Positions 39,458-47,858 of a stretch of DNA of 64,000 bases are shown in pieces. The position numbers were made by a program, and so were the translations under genes. The stretch is taken from NCBI GenBank assembly GCA_900472575.1, contig UCIV01000001.1, positions 1 through 64,000 on the forward strand. Direction: 5' to 3'. The number at the start of each line of letters is the position of its first letter. The first letter of the stretch is position 1. The notes beneath the pieces were generated by a model. That model was not told where the DNA came from. It saw nothing but the letters and a program-made list of their open reading frames with translations, and did not search any database. This DNA is from Hyphomicrobiales bacterium. GTDB lineage: Bacteria; Pseudomonadota; Alphaproteobacteria; Rhizobiales; Rhizobiaceae.

Positions 39458-40698
39458 GCACGGTTACCGTCACGATCGAGCGGCTGGGCGCTCAGGGCCA
39501 TGGCGTTGCCGAAAGCGAATACGGGCCGGTCTATGTGCCTTACGCGCTGCCCGGCGAAACGTTGGCAATCGCGCGCAATGGCGATTACGGCACCGTCATG
39601 TCGACCTCCAATCCGTCCCCGGACCGGATCGAGCCGATCTGTCGGCATTTCAATCCCGACCGGGACAATTGCGGCGGCTGTTCGCTGCAGCATCTGGCGG
39701 CACCGGCCTATAACGCTTTCAAGCGTGAATTGGTCATTGATGCGCTGAAGGCGCGCGGGCTGACACCGGAAGTCGGGGAGACCATTGCGTGCCATCCCGG
39801 CGAGCGACGCCGCGCCGTATTTTCCGTGCGCCGCACAGAGAAGGAGCTGCTTCTCGGCTTCAATCGCGCCGAGACCAACCACATCGTATCAATCGAAGAA
39901 TGTCCCATCACCTCGCCCGGTATCGTGGCGAGGCTTCCCGCGATCCGCACAGTGGCAGCAGCGCTTGCTCAAGGGTCCGAGAGCTTCCACCTGACGGTGC
40001 TCGAGACGCTATCCGGGCTTGATCTGGCGGCTGATGGACTGAAAAAGCTCGACGACAAACAGCGTCGTGCCGTGACCGAAGCCGTGCTTTCGCTGAAAGG
40101 CATTGCGCGGGTTTCGGTGAATGGCGAGATCATTCTCGAACCGACGAAGCCGATCATCGATTTCGGCGGTGTCAACGTGTCGCCGCCGCCCGGAGCCTTC
40201 ACCCAGGCGACCAAGCCCGCGGAAGAGGCGATGGCGGAACTGGTGATGAACCATCTCGGCAAGGCCAAGCGGGTGATCGACCTGTTTGCCGGCTCGGGTA
40301 CGTTTTCGCTCAGGATAGCCCGCAAGGCGAAAGTGCATGCGGTCGAGGGCGAGGACAAGTCGATCAAGGCGCTCGATCTTGCGGCGCGCAACACGCAGGG
40401 GCTGAAACCGGTCACGGTGGAAAAGCGCGACCTCTTCCGTCGTCCGATGATGGCGCAGGAACTGAAGGTCTATGATGCGGCCGTCTTCGACCCACCGCGC
40501 GCCGGCGCCGAAGTTCAGGTGAAGGAGCTTGTCCGCTCCGGGATCAAGACGGTCGTGGCCGTTTCCTGCAACCCTGCAACACTTGCGCGAGACCTCAAAA
40601 TTCTCGTCGATGCGGGCTATCGCATCAAGTCGGTGACGCCGATCGACCAGTTCCTCTGGTCGACGCATGTGGAAGCCGTGGCGCTGCTTTCGCGTTAA
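39454..40698 (+). CDS. Class I SAM-dependent RNA (uracil-5)-methyltransferase, TrmA/RumA family
   Basis: 414 residues from ATG 39454, overlapping tlyA by 4 nt, so translation is coupled. An N-terminal TRAM-like strand set precedes four Cys including CGGCSLQHL (iron-sulfur cluster type, as in RumA). The methyltransferase domain has VIDLFAGSGTFSLRIA and AAVFDPPRAGAEVQ, and the catalytic Cys-containing VVAVSCNPATLARDL. It should form 5-methyluridine in rRNA or tRNA; which RNA is not predictable. Confidence 0.93.
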   Translation: MSTVTVTIERLGAQGHGVAESEYGPVYVPYALPGETLAIARNGDYGTVMSTSNPSPDRIEPICRHFNPDRDNCGGCSLQHLAAPAYNAFKRELVIDALKARGLTPEVGETIACHPGERRRAVFSVRRTEKELLLGFNRAETNHIVSIEECPITSPGIVARLPAIRTVAAALAQGSESFHLTVLETLSGLDLAADGLKKLDDKQRRAVTEAVLSLKGIARVSVNGEIILEPTKPIIDFGGVNVSPPPGAFTQATKPAEEAMAELVMNHLGKAKRVIDLFAGSGTFSLRIARKAKVHAVEGEDKSIKALDLAARNTQGLKPVTVEKRDLFRRPMMAQELKVYDAAVFDPPRAGAEVQVKELVRSGIKTVVAVSCNPATLARDLKILVDAGYRIKSVTPIDQFLWSTHVEAVALLSR

Positions 40699-40740
40699 TC
40701 TGACGCAAACCTCGCCCCAGTTCGGGGCAGGCTCATTCTG

Positions 40741-40785
40741 AAGTGCCGCGAAGATACACCTTCCGGTATTGCTTTCGGCACTTTT
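40741..40785 (+). terminator. Terminator-like hairpin after the RNA methyltransferase gene
   Basis: AAGTGCCG (40741-40748) pairs with CGGCACTT (40776-40783), followed by further T residues. It lies 43 bp after the methyltransferase stop and 100 bp before the peroxidase start, so it likely ends the tlyA operon. The long 27-nt loop lowers confidence. Confidence 0.5.
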
Positions 40786-40887
40786 GAATTCCCTCCAATT
40801 TACCGAACATTAGGACGAGAGCATATTTCGCCGCCTCGCAGCCTGTGGAAGCAAATGACTTGCTTTGCTGCGACGGGAGGGGAAATC

Positions 40888-42492
40888 ATGACAGACGTAG
40901 CGATGCATGGGCATGGCGTGCGCGGGATGAAACCGGAGACGCTGCATTCCTTCGACGGCATAGGCGATCCCGGCAAATTCGGGGTGATGTTTCCAAATCT
41001 TCTGCCGCTTTCGGCCAGCGATGATGCGCTTGCGGAACTGGCGGCAGCGATGCTGGACAGGCTCGATGCGGCGGGCAATCCCGATCCCGCGGGCGACAAC
41101 ATGAACATCCCGGCGGGCTATACCTATCTCGGCCAATTCATCGACCACGACATCACGCTGGACACGACGCCGCTCGACCAGCAGAAGGCCGATCCGCTGG
41201 CGACGGTGAATTTCCGCACACCGGCGCTCGACCTCGATTCGCTTTATGGCGACGGGCCGGGCATCCATCCCTATCTCTACCAGCGCGATCCCGCCAAGCC
41301 GAAGATCATCGGCAAGATGCTGATCGGACATGCGGCGCAATCGCCGGACCAGAACGGCCGTACGATCCCCACCTTGCCCAATGATCTGCCGCGCAATCAG
41401 GTCGGCCATGCGCTGATCTTCGACGAGCGCAATGACGAGAACCTTTTGGTGGCGCAGATGCATCTTCTCATGCTGAAATTCCACAACAAGGTGTTCGATA
41501 AGGTGGTGGCGGCCAATCCCGGTCTCAGCGACGGTGCTTTGTTCAAGGAAACAAGGCGGATCGTCACCTGGCACTACCAGTGGATCGCGCTGTTCGATTT
41601 CGTCGAACGGCTGACCGAGCCGGGCCTCATCCAGAAGATCAAGCATCAGGGCCGGCGTTTCTACCGGTTCAAGCAGCGGCCCTACATGCCAGCAGAATTT
41701 GCCGCTGCCTGTTACCGGCTCGGGCATTCGATGGTGCGGCAGACCTACAGCCATAACCAGGTATTCAACCCGACGGCGGATTCGGTCGCCAATGGCACGC
41801 TGGGGCTTCTGTTCTTCTTCACCGGCAAGTCAGGATCGATCACCGGCGAACTCGCGCCTGTGCCGCCTGCTCCGCCTCCTGCGGCGCAGAACACGCTGCC
41901 CTCCAACTGGGTGATCGACTGGCGGCGTTATTTCGATCTCGGCACGCCCGCCGGCGGCAATTTCGCGCTCAACCACAGCCGTCGCCTCGATCCGCTGCTG
42001 ACACCGGCGCTGCATACGCTGCCGGGGCTGATACCCGAGGCACCGCCGCAGCTGGTGCGGGAATTCAACCTCGCCTTCCGTAACCTGCGCCGCGGAGTGC
42101 AGATCGGGCTTCCATCCGGCCAGGCGGTCTGTCGGGCGATGGGCCTTACACCGCTCAAACCGGCGCAGATCGCGACCGGACCTGACGGTAAGGCGGCCAA
42201 GAAACACAGGCTGCATGAGGAAACGCCGCTCTGGTATTATGCGCTGAAAGAGGCGGAGCATTACCACAAGGGCGAACGCCTCGGCCCGATGGCATCGACC
42301 ATCGTCGCCGAAACCTTTCTCGGCATGGTGCATGGCGATCATGACTCCTTCCTCTGGCAGCAATCCGACTGGAAGCCGGAACTGCCGAGCGCCAAGGCCG
42401 GGCATTTCACCATGGCAGACCTGATCCGCTTCGTCGGCGATATCAACCCGGTCGGCACCGCCCTGGAACAGGCATTGGAACCGCAGCCCTAA
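40888..42492 (+). CDS. Animal-type haem peroxidase family protein
   Basis: 534 residues from ATG 40888, with GGGAGGGG 8 nt upstream. It belongs to the peroxidase-cyclooxygenase superfamily: GQFIDHDITLDTTPL carries the distal His and Ca-binding Asp, LVAQMHLLMLKFHNKVFDKV and IVTWHYQWIALFDF match the core helices, and RLGHSMVRQTYSHNQVF holds the proximal-His region. No signal peptide is visible. A Pro-rich loop (about residues 325-340) interrupts the fold. Bacterial members are peroxidases, dioxygenases or halogenating enzymes; the substrate is unknown. Confidence 0.88.
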   Translation: MTDVAMHGHGVRGMKPETLHSFDGIGDPGKFGVMFPNLLPLSASDDALAELAAAMLDRLDAAGNPDPAGDNMNIPAGYTYLGQFIDHDITLDTTPLDQQKADPLATVNFRTPALDLDSLYGDGPGIHPYLYQRDPAKPKIIGKMLIGHAAQSPDQNGRTIPTLPNDLPRNQVGHALIFDERNDENLLVAQMHLLMLKFHNKVFDKVVAANPGLSDGALFKETRRIVTWHYQWIALFDFVERLTEPGLIQKIKHQGRRFYRFKQRPYMPAEFAAACYRLGHSMVRQTYSHNQVFNPTADSVANGTLGLLFFFTGKSGSITGELAPVPPAPPPAAQNTLPSNWVIDWRRYFDLGTPAGGNFALNHSRRLDPLLTPALHTLPGLIPEAPPQLVREFNLAFRNLRRGVQIGLPSGQAVCRAMGLTPLKPAQIATGPDGKAAKKHRLHEETPLWYYALKEAEHYHKGERLGPMASTIVAETFLGMVHGDHDSFLWQQSDWKPELPSAKAGHFTMADLIRFVGDINPVGTALEQALEPQP

Positions 42493-42573
42493 ACAACAGA
42501 GACTGCCCTCCCGCCCGCAGGCAAGGCCTGCCGGTGCCGACGTCATAGTCGCATCGGCAGGCTGCCCCCTATT

Positions 42574-43329
42574 CTAACGACGAAGGAAGGCTTCGAAGGC
42601 GGCCCGCGCCTCGGCGCTTTTCAGCCGGGCGGAAAAATGGACGAGTTCGTCATCGATCCGCGCCAACACCTCATCGCGCGGGCCGCGAACGAGATCGCGG
42701 GCGATCTGCAGCGCCTGGGGCGGTTTCTTGGCAAGTTCGGAACCGATGGCGAGCGCCTCCATTTCCACCGCGTTCGGAGCGACGACCTTCCAGATCATGC
42801 CGGCTTCCAGTGCTGCCTCGGCGGAAAAGCCTTCGCCGGCCACCAGAAGCGCAAACGCCCGTTGATGGCCGATGATCCTCGGTGCAAGCAGGCTCGATGC
42901 AGCTTCCGGGACAAGCGCCAAATCGACGAAGGGCGTCCTGAACAAACTGCGGCCGGAGGCGACAGTCAGGTCGCAATGAAGATTGAGCGTCGTGCCGATG
43001 CCGATTGCCAGACCATCAACACCGGAGACGAGCGGCTTTTCGGCCAGCGCCAGCGCCTTGATGAACAGGGCGCCGGCCGGCGGCTCCGTGGTGCCCGACA
43101 TCGCGTAACCGACGAAATCGCCCATGTCGTTGCCGGCGGAAAAACAGCCTTCGGTGCCGAGAAACACGACGGCCTTCACCTCGTCATCAGTATTGGCCTC
43201 TTCGAGCGCCGCCGTCATGCGCTGATACATGGCGGCGGTAATGGCGTTCTTCTTTTCCGGCCGGTTGAAGCGGATGATTAGAACGCCGGGATAGGCGTCG
43301 GTACGCTCGACGATGATATGTTCGGTCAC
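42574..43329 (-). CDS. Enoyl-CoA hydratase/isomerase (crotonase) family protein
   Basis: 251 residues from GTG at 43329, with GAGGAG 6 nt upstream; the frame continuing to 43602 translates an intergenic repeat. Crotonase motifs: IRFNRPEKKNAITAAMYQRM, the oxyanion segment CFSAGNDMGDFVG and PLVSGVDGLAIGIGTTLNLHCDLTVAS. It should hydrate or isomerise an enoyl-CoA in fatty or branched acid degradation. It follows the acyl-CoA dehydrogenase on the same strand, with a palindromic repeat between them. Confidence 0.9.
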   Translation of the reverse strand: MTEHIIVERTDAYPGVLIIRFNRPEKKNAITAAMYQRMTAALEEANTDDEVKAVVFLGTEGCFSAGNDMGDFVGYAMSGTTEPPAGALFIKALALAEKPLVSGVDGLAIGIGTTLNLHCDLTVASGRSLFRTPFVDLALVPEAASSLLAPRIIGHQRAFALLVAGEGFSAEAALEAGMIWKVVAPNAVEMEALAIGSELAKKPPQALQIARDLVRGPRDEVLARIDDELVHFSARLKSAEARAAFEAFLRR

Positions 43330-43352
43330 GTTAACTCCTCTATCCGTGACGA

Positions 43353-43484
43353 TCCCCCTCTGGCCTGCCGGCCATCTCCCCCACAAGGGGGGAGAAAATT
43401 TGCGGCACCCACCCGCCTCAATCGAGCGATGACGGACCGGCCGGGTTAAGCCCTCCCCCTTGTGGGGAGGGTTGGGAGGGGTTT
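43353..43484. repeat. Rhizobial GC-rich palindromic intergenic repeat, copy 1
   Basis: The element opens with CCCCTCTGGCCTGCCGGCC then CTCCCCCACAAGGGGGG, and closes with AAGCCCTCCCCCTTGTGGGG and a G-rich tail. The two ends form imperfect inverted repeats around a variable centre. It lies between the acyl-CoA dehydrogenase and enoyl-CoA hydratase genes. A second copy with near-identical ends and a different middle is at 56486-56613. Confidence 0.85.
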
Positions 43485-43522
43485 TCTTTTGTATAGTTCG
43501 CAACGTTGTTGAGCGGGCATTT

Positions 43523-45352
43523 TTAATCCAGCAGGCTGCGGGCGGCGGAAAGGCTGGCGGAGCCGGCGATGACGCGATCCTTGAGCGCCGAGGTTTCTGC
43601 AAGCAGGTTTTCCGCCATGAAGCGGCAGAGGCTGACGCGGCCGCTCCCCTCGCCGTTATCGGCTGCGACCAGCCCGCCCCTGGCGAGATAGACGCCGGTC
43701 AGGACGAGGCCGAAGAGGCGCTGATAGGGCGTCGCTCCTGCCAGAGCATCGGCCGTGCGGCCATCCGCCTGCGCCAACAGCAACCACGCGGTTGCTGCCT
43801 CGAGAGCAGCAATCGCAGCGCGCAGCCGGTCACCGGTTTCGCCGAAGTCGGGATCGTTGCGAGAGGCGACCTCATCCGCCACCTGCTTCAACTCGGCGAG
43901 CACCCCCTTCACCTGATCGCCGCCGGAAAGCGGCAGCTTGCGGGTGACAAGATCGATAGCCTGAATGCCGTTTGTGCCTTCATAGATCGGGGCGATACGG
44001 GCATCACGCAGGTATCGGGCGGCACCGGTTTCCTCGATGAAGCCCATGCCGCCATGGACCTGGATGCCGAGCGAGGCGACATCGACGCCGATATCGGTGG
44101 AGAAGGATTTGGCGATCGGGGTCAGCAGGGCCGCACGCTCTGCCCAATGTTTGGCCTCTTCACCCTCATGATGATGGGACATGTCGGTGGCATGGGCGCA
44201 GGCATAACAAATCGCCCGCGCACCTTGTGTCAGCGCCTTCATGGTCAAAAGCATCTGGGCGACATCCGGATGCTCGATGATCGGGCTCATTCCCCCGTTC
44301 TGGCCCCCGTTCTGGCCCCCGTTCTGGACGCCGCTTTTATCGTTTCCCGACCAGTTGGGCGCCTTGCCCTGCGTGCGTTCCTTGGCGAAGGCGATGGCCT
44401 TCTGGGTCGCGGCTTCGGCAATCGCGACACCCTGGATGCCGACGGCGAGGCGTGCGTTGTTCATCATCGTGAACATGCAGGCGAGCCCCTTGTTTTCCTC
44501 GCCGACGAGATAACCGACAGCACCCCATTCCTCGCCGAACCGGCCATCGCCGAAAATCATCGTGCAGGTGGGGGAGCCGTGAATACCGAGCTTGTGCTCG
44601 ATCGAGTGGCAGAGAACGTCGTTGCGCTCGCCGAGCGATCCATCCTCGTTGACCAGGAATTTCGGCACCAGAAACAGGGAAATGCCGCGCGTTCCGGCCG
44701 GTGCGTCCGCCAAACGGGCGAGGACCAGATGGATGATGTTGTCGGCGGCGTCATGTTCGCCCCAGGTGATGAAAATCTTCTGGCCGAAGACGCGATAGGT
44801 GCCGTCGTCGCGCGGCTCCGCGCGGGTCTTCAGCACGCCGAGATCGGAGCCGGCATGCGGTTCCGTCAGGTTCATCGTGCCGGTCCATTCGCCGGACACC
44901 ATCTTTTCCAGAAAGACCTGCTTCAGCTCATCCGAACCGTGCGCAGCAAGCGCCTCGATCGCGCCCATCGTCAGTGTCGGGGCCAGCGCGAAGGCCATTG
45001 AGGCTGAGTTCCACATTTCTAGCGCTGCGACATTGAGCATATGCGGCAGGTTCTGGCCGCCAAAGGCTTCCGGCGCGGTCAGGCCATTCCAGCCGCCATC
45101 GCGCCAGCGACGATAAAGGTCAGGCCAGCCCTTCGGCGTCGTCACCTCGCCGTCTTCCAGTTTCGCGCCTTCGCGGTCGCCCCTCTCGCCGAGCGGAGCG
45201 ATCTCGCTAGAGGCGAAGCGTCCGGCTTCCTCAAGGATTGCCGCCACCAGATCGCCGCTGAGGTCGCCGAAGCGACCCTCCTCCAGGGCCGCGGAAAGAC
45301 CGGCAACATGGTTCAACGTGAAGGCAATTTCCTCCACCGGGGCGCTGTACAT
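43523..45352 (-). CDS. Acyl-CoA dehydrogenase (DmdC-like, about 600 residues)
   Basis: A 609-residue flavoprotein. Substrate/FAD motifs: GTMNLTEPHAGSDLGVLKT, FGQKIFITWGEHD, ACMFTMMNNARLAVGIQGV and the catalytic-Glu segment IYEGTNGIQAIDL. The length and the opening MYSAPVEEIAFTLNHV match the 3-methylmercaptopropionyl-CoA dehydrogenase-like group, but the substrate is unproven. Residues about 341-353 are a QNGG repeat encoded by three 12-bp units at 44292-44327. An operator-like palindrome lies 53 bp upstream of the start. Confidence 0.9.
   Translation of the reverse strand: MYSAPVEEIAFTLNHVAGLSAALEEGRFGDLSGDLVAAILEEAGRFASSEIAPLGERGDREGAKLEDGEVTTPKGWPDLYRRWRDGGWNGLTAPEAFGGQNLPHMLNVAALEMWNSASMAFALAPTLTMGAIEALAAHGSDELKQVFLEKMVSGEWTGTMNLTEPHAGSDLGVLKTRAEPRDDGTYRVFGQKIFITWGEHDAADNIIHLVLARLADAPAGTRGISLFLVPKFLVNEDGSLGERNDVLCHSIEHKLGIHGSPTCTMIFGDGRFGEEWGAVGYLVGEENKGLACMFTMMNNARLAVGIQGVAIAEAATQKAIAFAKERTQGKAPNWSGNDKSGVQNGGQNGGQNGGMSPIIEHPDVAQMLLTMKALTQGARAICYACAHATDMSHHHEGEEAKHWAERAALLTPIAKSFSTDIGVDVASLGIQVHGGMGFIEETGAARYLRDARIAPIYEGTNGIQAIDLVTRKLPLSGGDQVKGVLAELKQVADEVASRNDPDFGETGDRLRAAIAALEAATAWLLLAQADGRTADALAGATPYQRLFGLVLTGVYLARGGLVAADNGEGSGRVSLCRFMAENLLAETSALKDRVIAGSASLSAARSLLD
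44292..44327. repeat. Three perfect tandem 12-bp repeats inside the acyl-CoA dehydrogenase gene
   Basis: Three exact head-to-tail copies of CCCCCGTTCTGG on the plus strand, encoding Gln-Asn-Gly-Gly three times on the minus strand. The unit length is a multiple of three, so copy-number change would keep the frame. Confidence 0.97.
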
Positions 45353-45404
45353 ATGATCCTCCTCATCAGCCGTGCAGCCTTGCCTCTCCGGACAAGTATT
45401 TCCT

Positions 45405-45420
45405 TTTACGTAAACGTAAA
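45405..45420. promoter_or_regulatory. Palindromic operator candidate TTTACGT-AA-ACGTAAA
   Basis: Perfect 7-bp arms around an AA centre lie 53 bp upstream of the acyl-CoA dehydrogenase start, where a regulator could block its promoter. Similar ACGT-centred palindromes are reported for MerR-type (LiuR-like) regulators of branched-chain and fatty acid catabolism in proteobacteria; that link is recalled, not checked. Confidence 0.6.
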
Positions 45421-45565
45421 GGAGATTGTCAATCGGCAGGTTGTTTCATCATGAAGCAGTCGCGCATGAGGGGAAAGAGAAATGATAAAATGCAGGATGC
45501 CGCGGCGATAAAGATTCTTTCGCGAGTTTGTCGTAGACAGTCTTCAGGATACCGGAGTTCTGCCG

Positions 45566-46570
45566 ATGGACACGCCACCGCTGATGACGCCTGCCATTCC
45601 CGGCCTCGTCTGGGCCTACCGTTTCGATGCGCCGACGCGGTCCTGCGCACGGCTGCCGCTTGAGACGACGGCAAAAGAGCTGGATAGCGGGGACGGGTTT
45701 CTGTGGCTGCATCTGAACCTTGCCGACAGCCGGGTGCCGGCCTTTCTGGAAAGCCTGCCGGGTGTGACGCCGCCGGTGCTTGCGGCTCTCACCACGCGTG
45801 ATACCCATGCGGCGATCATTCTCGACGAGCAGCTGATCTACGGCACGCTGATCGACTTCCAGAAGGAGTTTGACAGCGAAACGCGCGATATCGGCTGGCT
45901 GCATTTTTTCGTCTCCGACCGCATCATCATCACCACGCGCCTGCAACCGCTGCGCTCCATCGACCGGCTCAAGGCGCAGATGGAAAAGAATGCGGCACGC
46001 TTCAAACGGCCGATCGATGTGTTCGAGACTCTGGTTGCCGAATTCCAGCGGACGCTGATCTCACTTGTCATGGAACTGACGGAAGAGCTGAACCTGATCG
46101 AGGATTTCGTCTACGACAACGCACCGCGTGACGAACGCCGCAAGCTCGCGCCGGTGCGCCGCACCGTCGTGCGGCTTCACCGGCATTTAAGAACGGTGCT
46201 GACCCTGATGCGACGGGCCGCGGCTTCCGACGAGGACGAGATGCCGGATGGTTTCGATGATGCGGCATCACGACTGATCAGCCGTCTGGAAGCGGTCGAT
46301 CATGATGTCTATGCGCTGCAGGAACGGGCACGGCTGCTGCATGAGGAAATCGATTCCAAGCTTTCGTCGGAAACCAACCGCCACCTTTACATCCTGTCGC
46401 TGATGACCGCCTTCCTGTTGCCACCGTCGCTGGTCACCGGCTTTTTCGGGATGAATACGGAAGGCCTGCCATTTGCGCATCTGGAGCATGGCACGCTGTT
46501 CGCCTTCGGCGCGATCGGGCTTTCGGTTGCCGCCGCGTGGTGGCTACTAAGGCGGGTCGGCATTCTGTAA
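45566..46570 (+). CDS. CorA/ZntB family divalent cation transporter
   Basis: A 334-residue protein with the CorA-family layout: a large cytoplasmic alpha/beta and coiled-coil domain (about 1-270), then two C-terminal transmembrane helices. The signature GFFGMNTEGLPF sits in the loop after the first helix. GMN is the selectivity motif; the shorter loop and N-terminal VWAYRFDAPT resemble ZntB, so zinc or magnesium transport are both possible. Divergent from the acyl-CoA dehydrogenase. Confidence 0.88.
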   Translation: MDTPPLMTPAIPGLVWAYRFDAPTRSCARLPLETTAKELDSGDGFLWLHLNLADSRVPAFLESLPGVTPPVLAALTTRDTHAAIILDEQLIYGTLIDFQKEFDSETRDIGWLHFFVSDRIIITTRLQPLRSIDRLKAQMEKNAARFKRPIDVFETLVAEFQRTLISLVMELTEELNLIEDFVYDNAPRDERRKLAPVRRTVVRLHRHLRTVLTLMRRAAASDEDEMPDGFDDAASRLISRLEAVDHDVYALQERARLLHEEIDSKLSSETNRHLYILSLMTAFLLPPSLVTGFFGMNTEGLPFAHLEHGTLFAFGAIGLSVAAAWWLLRRVGIL

Positions 46571-46580
46571 TGCGCAAATG

Positions 46581-46607
46581 AAAAACCCGCGCCGAAGCGC
46601 GGGCTGA
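46581..46607. terminator. Bidirectional terminator
   Basis: AAAAACCCGCGC-CGAA-GCGCGGGCT: 7-bp GC arms (46586-46592, 46597-46603) with a CGAA tetraloop, flanked by A residues on one side. It lies 10 bp after the corA-like stop and before the convergent BA14K stop. Confidence 0.8.
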
Positions 46608-46632
46608 TTTATCGTGCCATTTCCCACCCCAC

Positions 46633-47106
46633 TCAGTAGTAGGGCGAATAACAGGTCTGGCGTGGGCCGTTATACGGCTGGAACGAGTTCGAATAGCTAT
46701 CATAGGACCGGTAGCGGCCCGCACACCATTCATAGTGGCGCGGGTTCAAGCCGCCTCCGCCGCTATAGGCAGGCCGGGGTGCGGGCTCGACATAACGCGG
46801 CTGCGAGGCGATCGCTCCACCGATGATCGCGCCGGCGCCGAAGGCTGCAAGCGGATACCAGTAGCCATCATTGTGACGACGATATCCGTCACGGTGATAG
46901 CGGTAACCGCGATGACCTCCGTACCAGCCGCGGCGCGGGCCATCGCCACGCCAGCCGCGGTCGCGATAATATTGCACGTTGCTTACGTCGGATACGACCG
47001 GCGCATTCGGTGCGGCTGGCAGCGGCAGCGCCTGCGCGGTTCCGAGTGAGCCAGCAAGAACGACGGCTGAAACAGCTGCAACGGCAAATTTCTTGAACAG
47101 AGTCAT
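46633..47106 (-). CDS. BA14K family exported protein (copy 1)
   Basis: A 157-residue protein with a signal peptide (MTLFKKFAVAAVSAVVLAGSLGTAQA), an Arg/Tyr/Gly/His-rich middle (about residues 45-80), a hydrophobic segment [18 protein letters not shown] and the C-terminal BA14K motif HYEWCAGRYRSYDSYSNSFQPYNGPRQTCYSPYY. The family was named for a Brucella immunoreactive 14-kDa protein; the Cys pair probably forms a disulfide. Function unknown. A paralogue lies 171 bp upstream on the same strand. Confidence 0.9.
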   Translation of the reverse strand: MTLFKKFAVAAVSAVVLAGSLGTAQALPLPAAPNAPVVSDVSNVQYYRDRGWRGDGPRRGWYGGHRGYRYHRDGYRRHNDGYWYPLAAFGAGAIIGGAIASQPRYVEPAPRPAYSGGGGLNPRHYEWCAGRYRSYDSYSNSFQPYNGPRQTCYSPYY

Positions 47107-47231
47107 TTCGTACTCTCCATTCCCTTAGTTGAAGAGGTGACGCCTCCCGCGCCACCAACTCACACGATAGCCAACAAACATTCCAACGCTAGGATTTTTA
47201 TCCTGAATGCATGCTATGCGCGGAAATGTGA

Positions 47232-47259
47232 AAGCCCGGCCGCGTGAGCGTCCGGGCTT
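47232..47259 (-). terminator. Terminator hairpin after BA14K copy 2
   Basis: AAGCCCGG (47232-47239) and CCGGGCTT (47252-47259) form 8-bp perfect arms 18 bp past the second BA14K stop, with a 12-nt loop. Confidence 0.7.
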
Positions 47260-47277
47260 GTTCGTCATGATATCCGC

Positions 47278-47763
47278 TTACCTGTAAGGCGAAACGCAAG
47301 AGCGGCGGACGCCGGCGCTGGCGACATAGGTATTATCCGAAGCGCGATAGGTCCGGTAGCGATTGGCGCACCACTGATAATGGCTGCCCCCCGAAGCACG
47401 CGGCTGGTTGGCGATGGCGCCGCCGATAATCGCAGCGGCACCGAATGCTGCTAGCGGGAACCAGTAACCGTTGTGATACCGATAGCCTTGGCGGCGCTCG
47501 CGATATCCGCGATGGCCGTTGTAATATCCTTCCCGATAGGCGCGTCGATCATGGCGGTAGTGGCGGCGATCGCGATCATGGCGATAATAGCGGCGATCAC
47601 GATCGTCGCGACGGTATTGGACCTCGGTCGCCTGGCTGGCGGAGGCCTGCACCGCCATCGGTGCCACCGGCATCACAGGTGCGGCCGAAACCGGAACAAA
47701 ACTCGTAGCAAGAACGGCCGCCGCCGTTAAGGCGGTGGCAATGCGCATGCGGAATGCGTTCAT
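47278..47763 (-). CDS. BA14K family exported protein (copy 2)
   Basis: 161 residues from ATG at 47763 (AGGAAAC upstream); the frame continues far upstream without sense. It has the same design as copy 1: signal peptide ([22 protein letters not shown]...SAA), an Asp/Arg/Tyr/His-rich repeat (about 50-90), [18 protein letters not shown] and the [34 protein letters not shown] motif. Function unknown. A near-perfect EcfG-type promoter lies 36 bp upstream, predicting induction by general stress. Confidence 0.9.
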   Translation of the reverse strand: MNAFRMRIATALTAAAVLATSFVPVSAAPVMPVAPMAVQASASQATEVQYRRDDRDRRYYRHDRDRRHYRHDRRAYREGYYNGHRGYRERRQGYRYHNGYWFPLAAFGAAAIIGGAIANQPRASGGSHYQWCANRYRTYRASDNTYVASAGVRRSCVSPYR

Positions 47764-47798
47764 GGGAATGTTTCCTCGACATATAATCAGCGATTTAG

Positions 47799-47823
47799 AA
47801 CGCGAGACATGCCCATTTGTTCC
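47799..47823 (-). promoter_or_regulatory. Predicted EcfG/RpoE2 promoter of BA14K copy 2
   Basis: On the minus strand GGAAC (47823-47819), 16 nt, then CGTT (47802-47799): an exact match to the alphaproteobacterial general-stress consensus GGAAC-N16-CGTT, ending 36 bp before the start codon. Confidence 0.7.
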
Positions 47824-47858
47824 ACGCCATATTCCCTGGCAGAGGAATGCCAGATGCC

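Noticed and set aside
43460..45001. Long plus-strand open frame (513 codons)
   Set aside because: It is antisense to the acyl-CoA dehydrogenase, with no recognisable domains.
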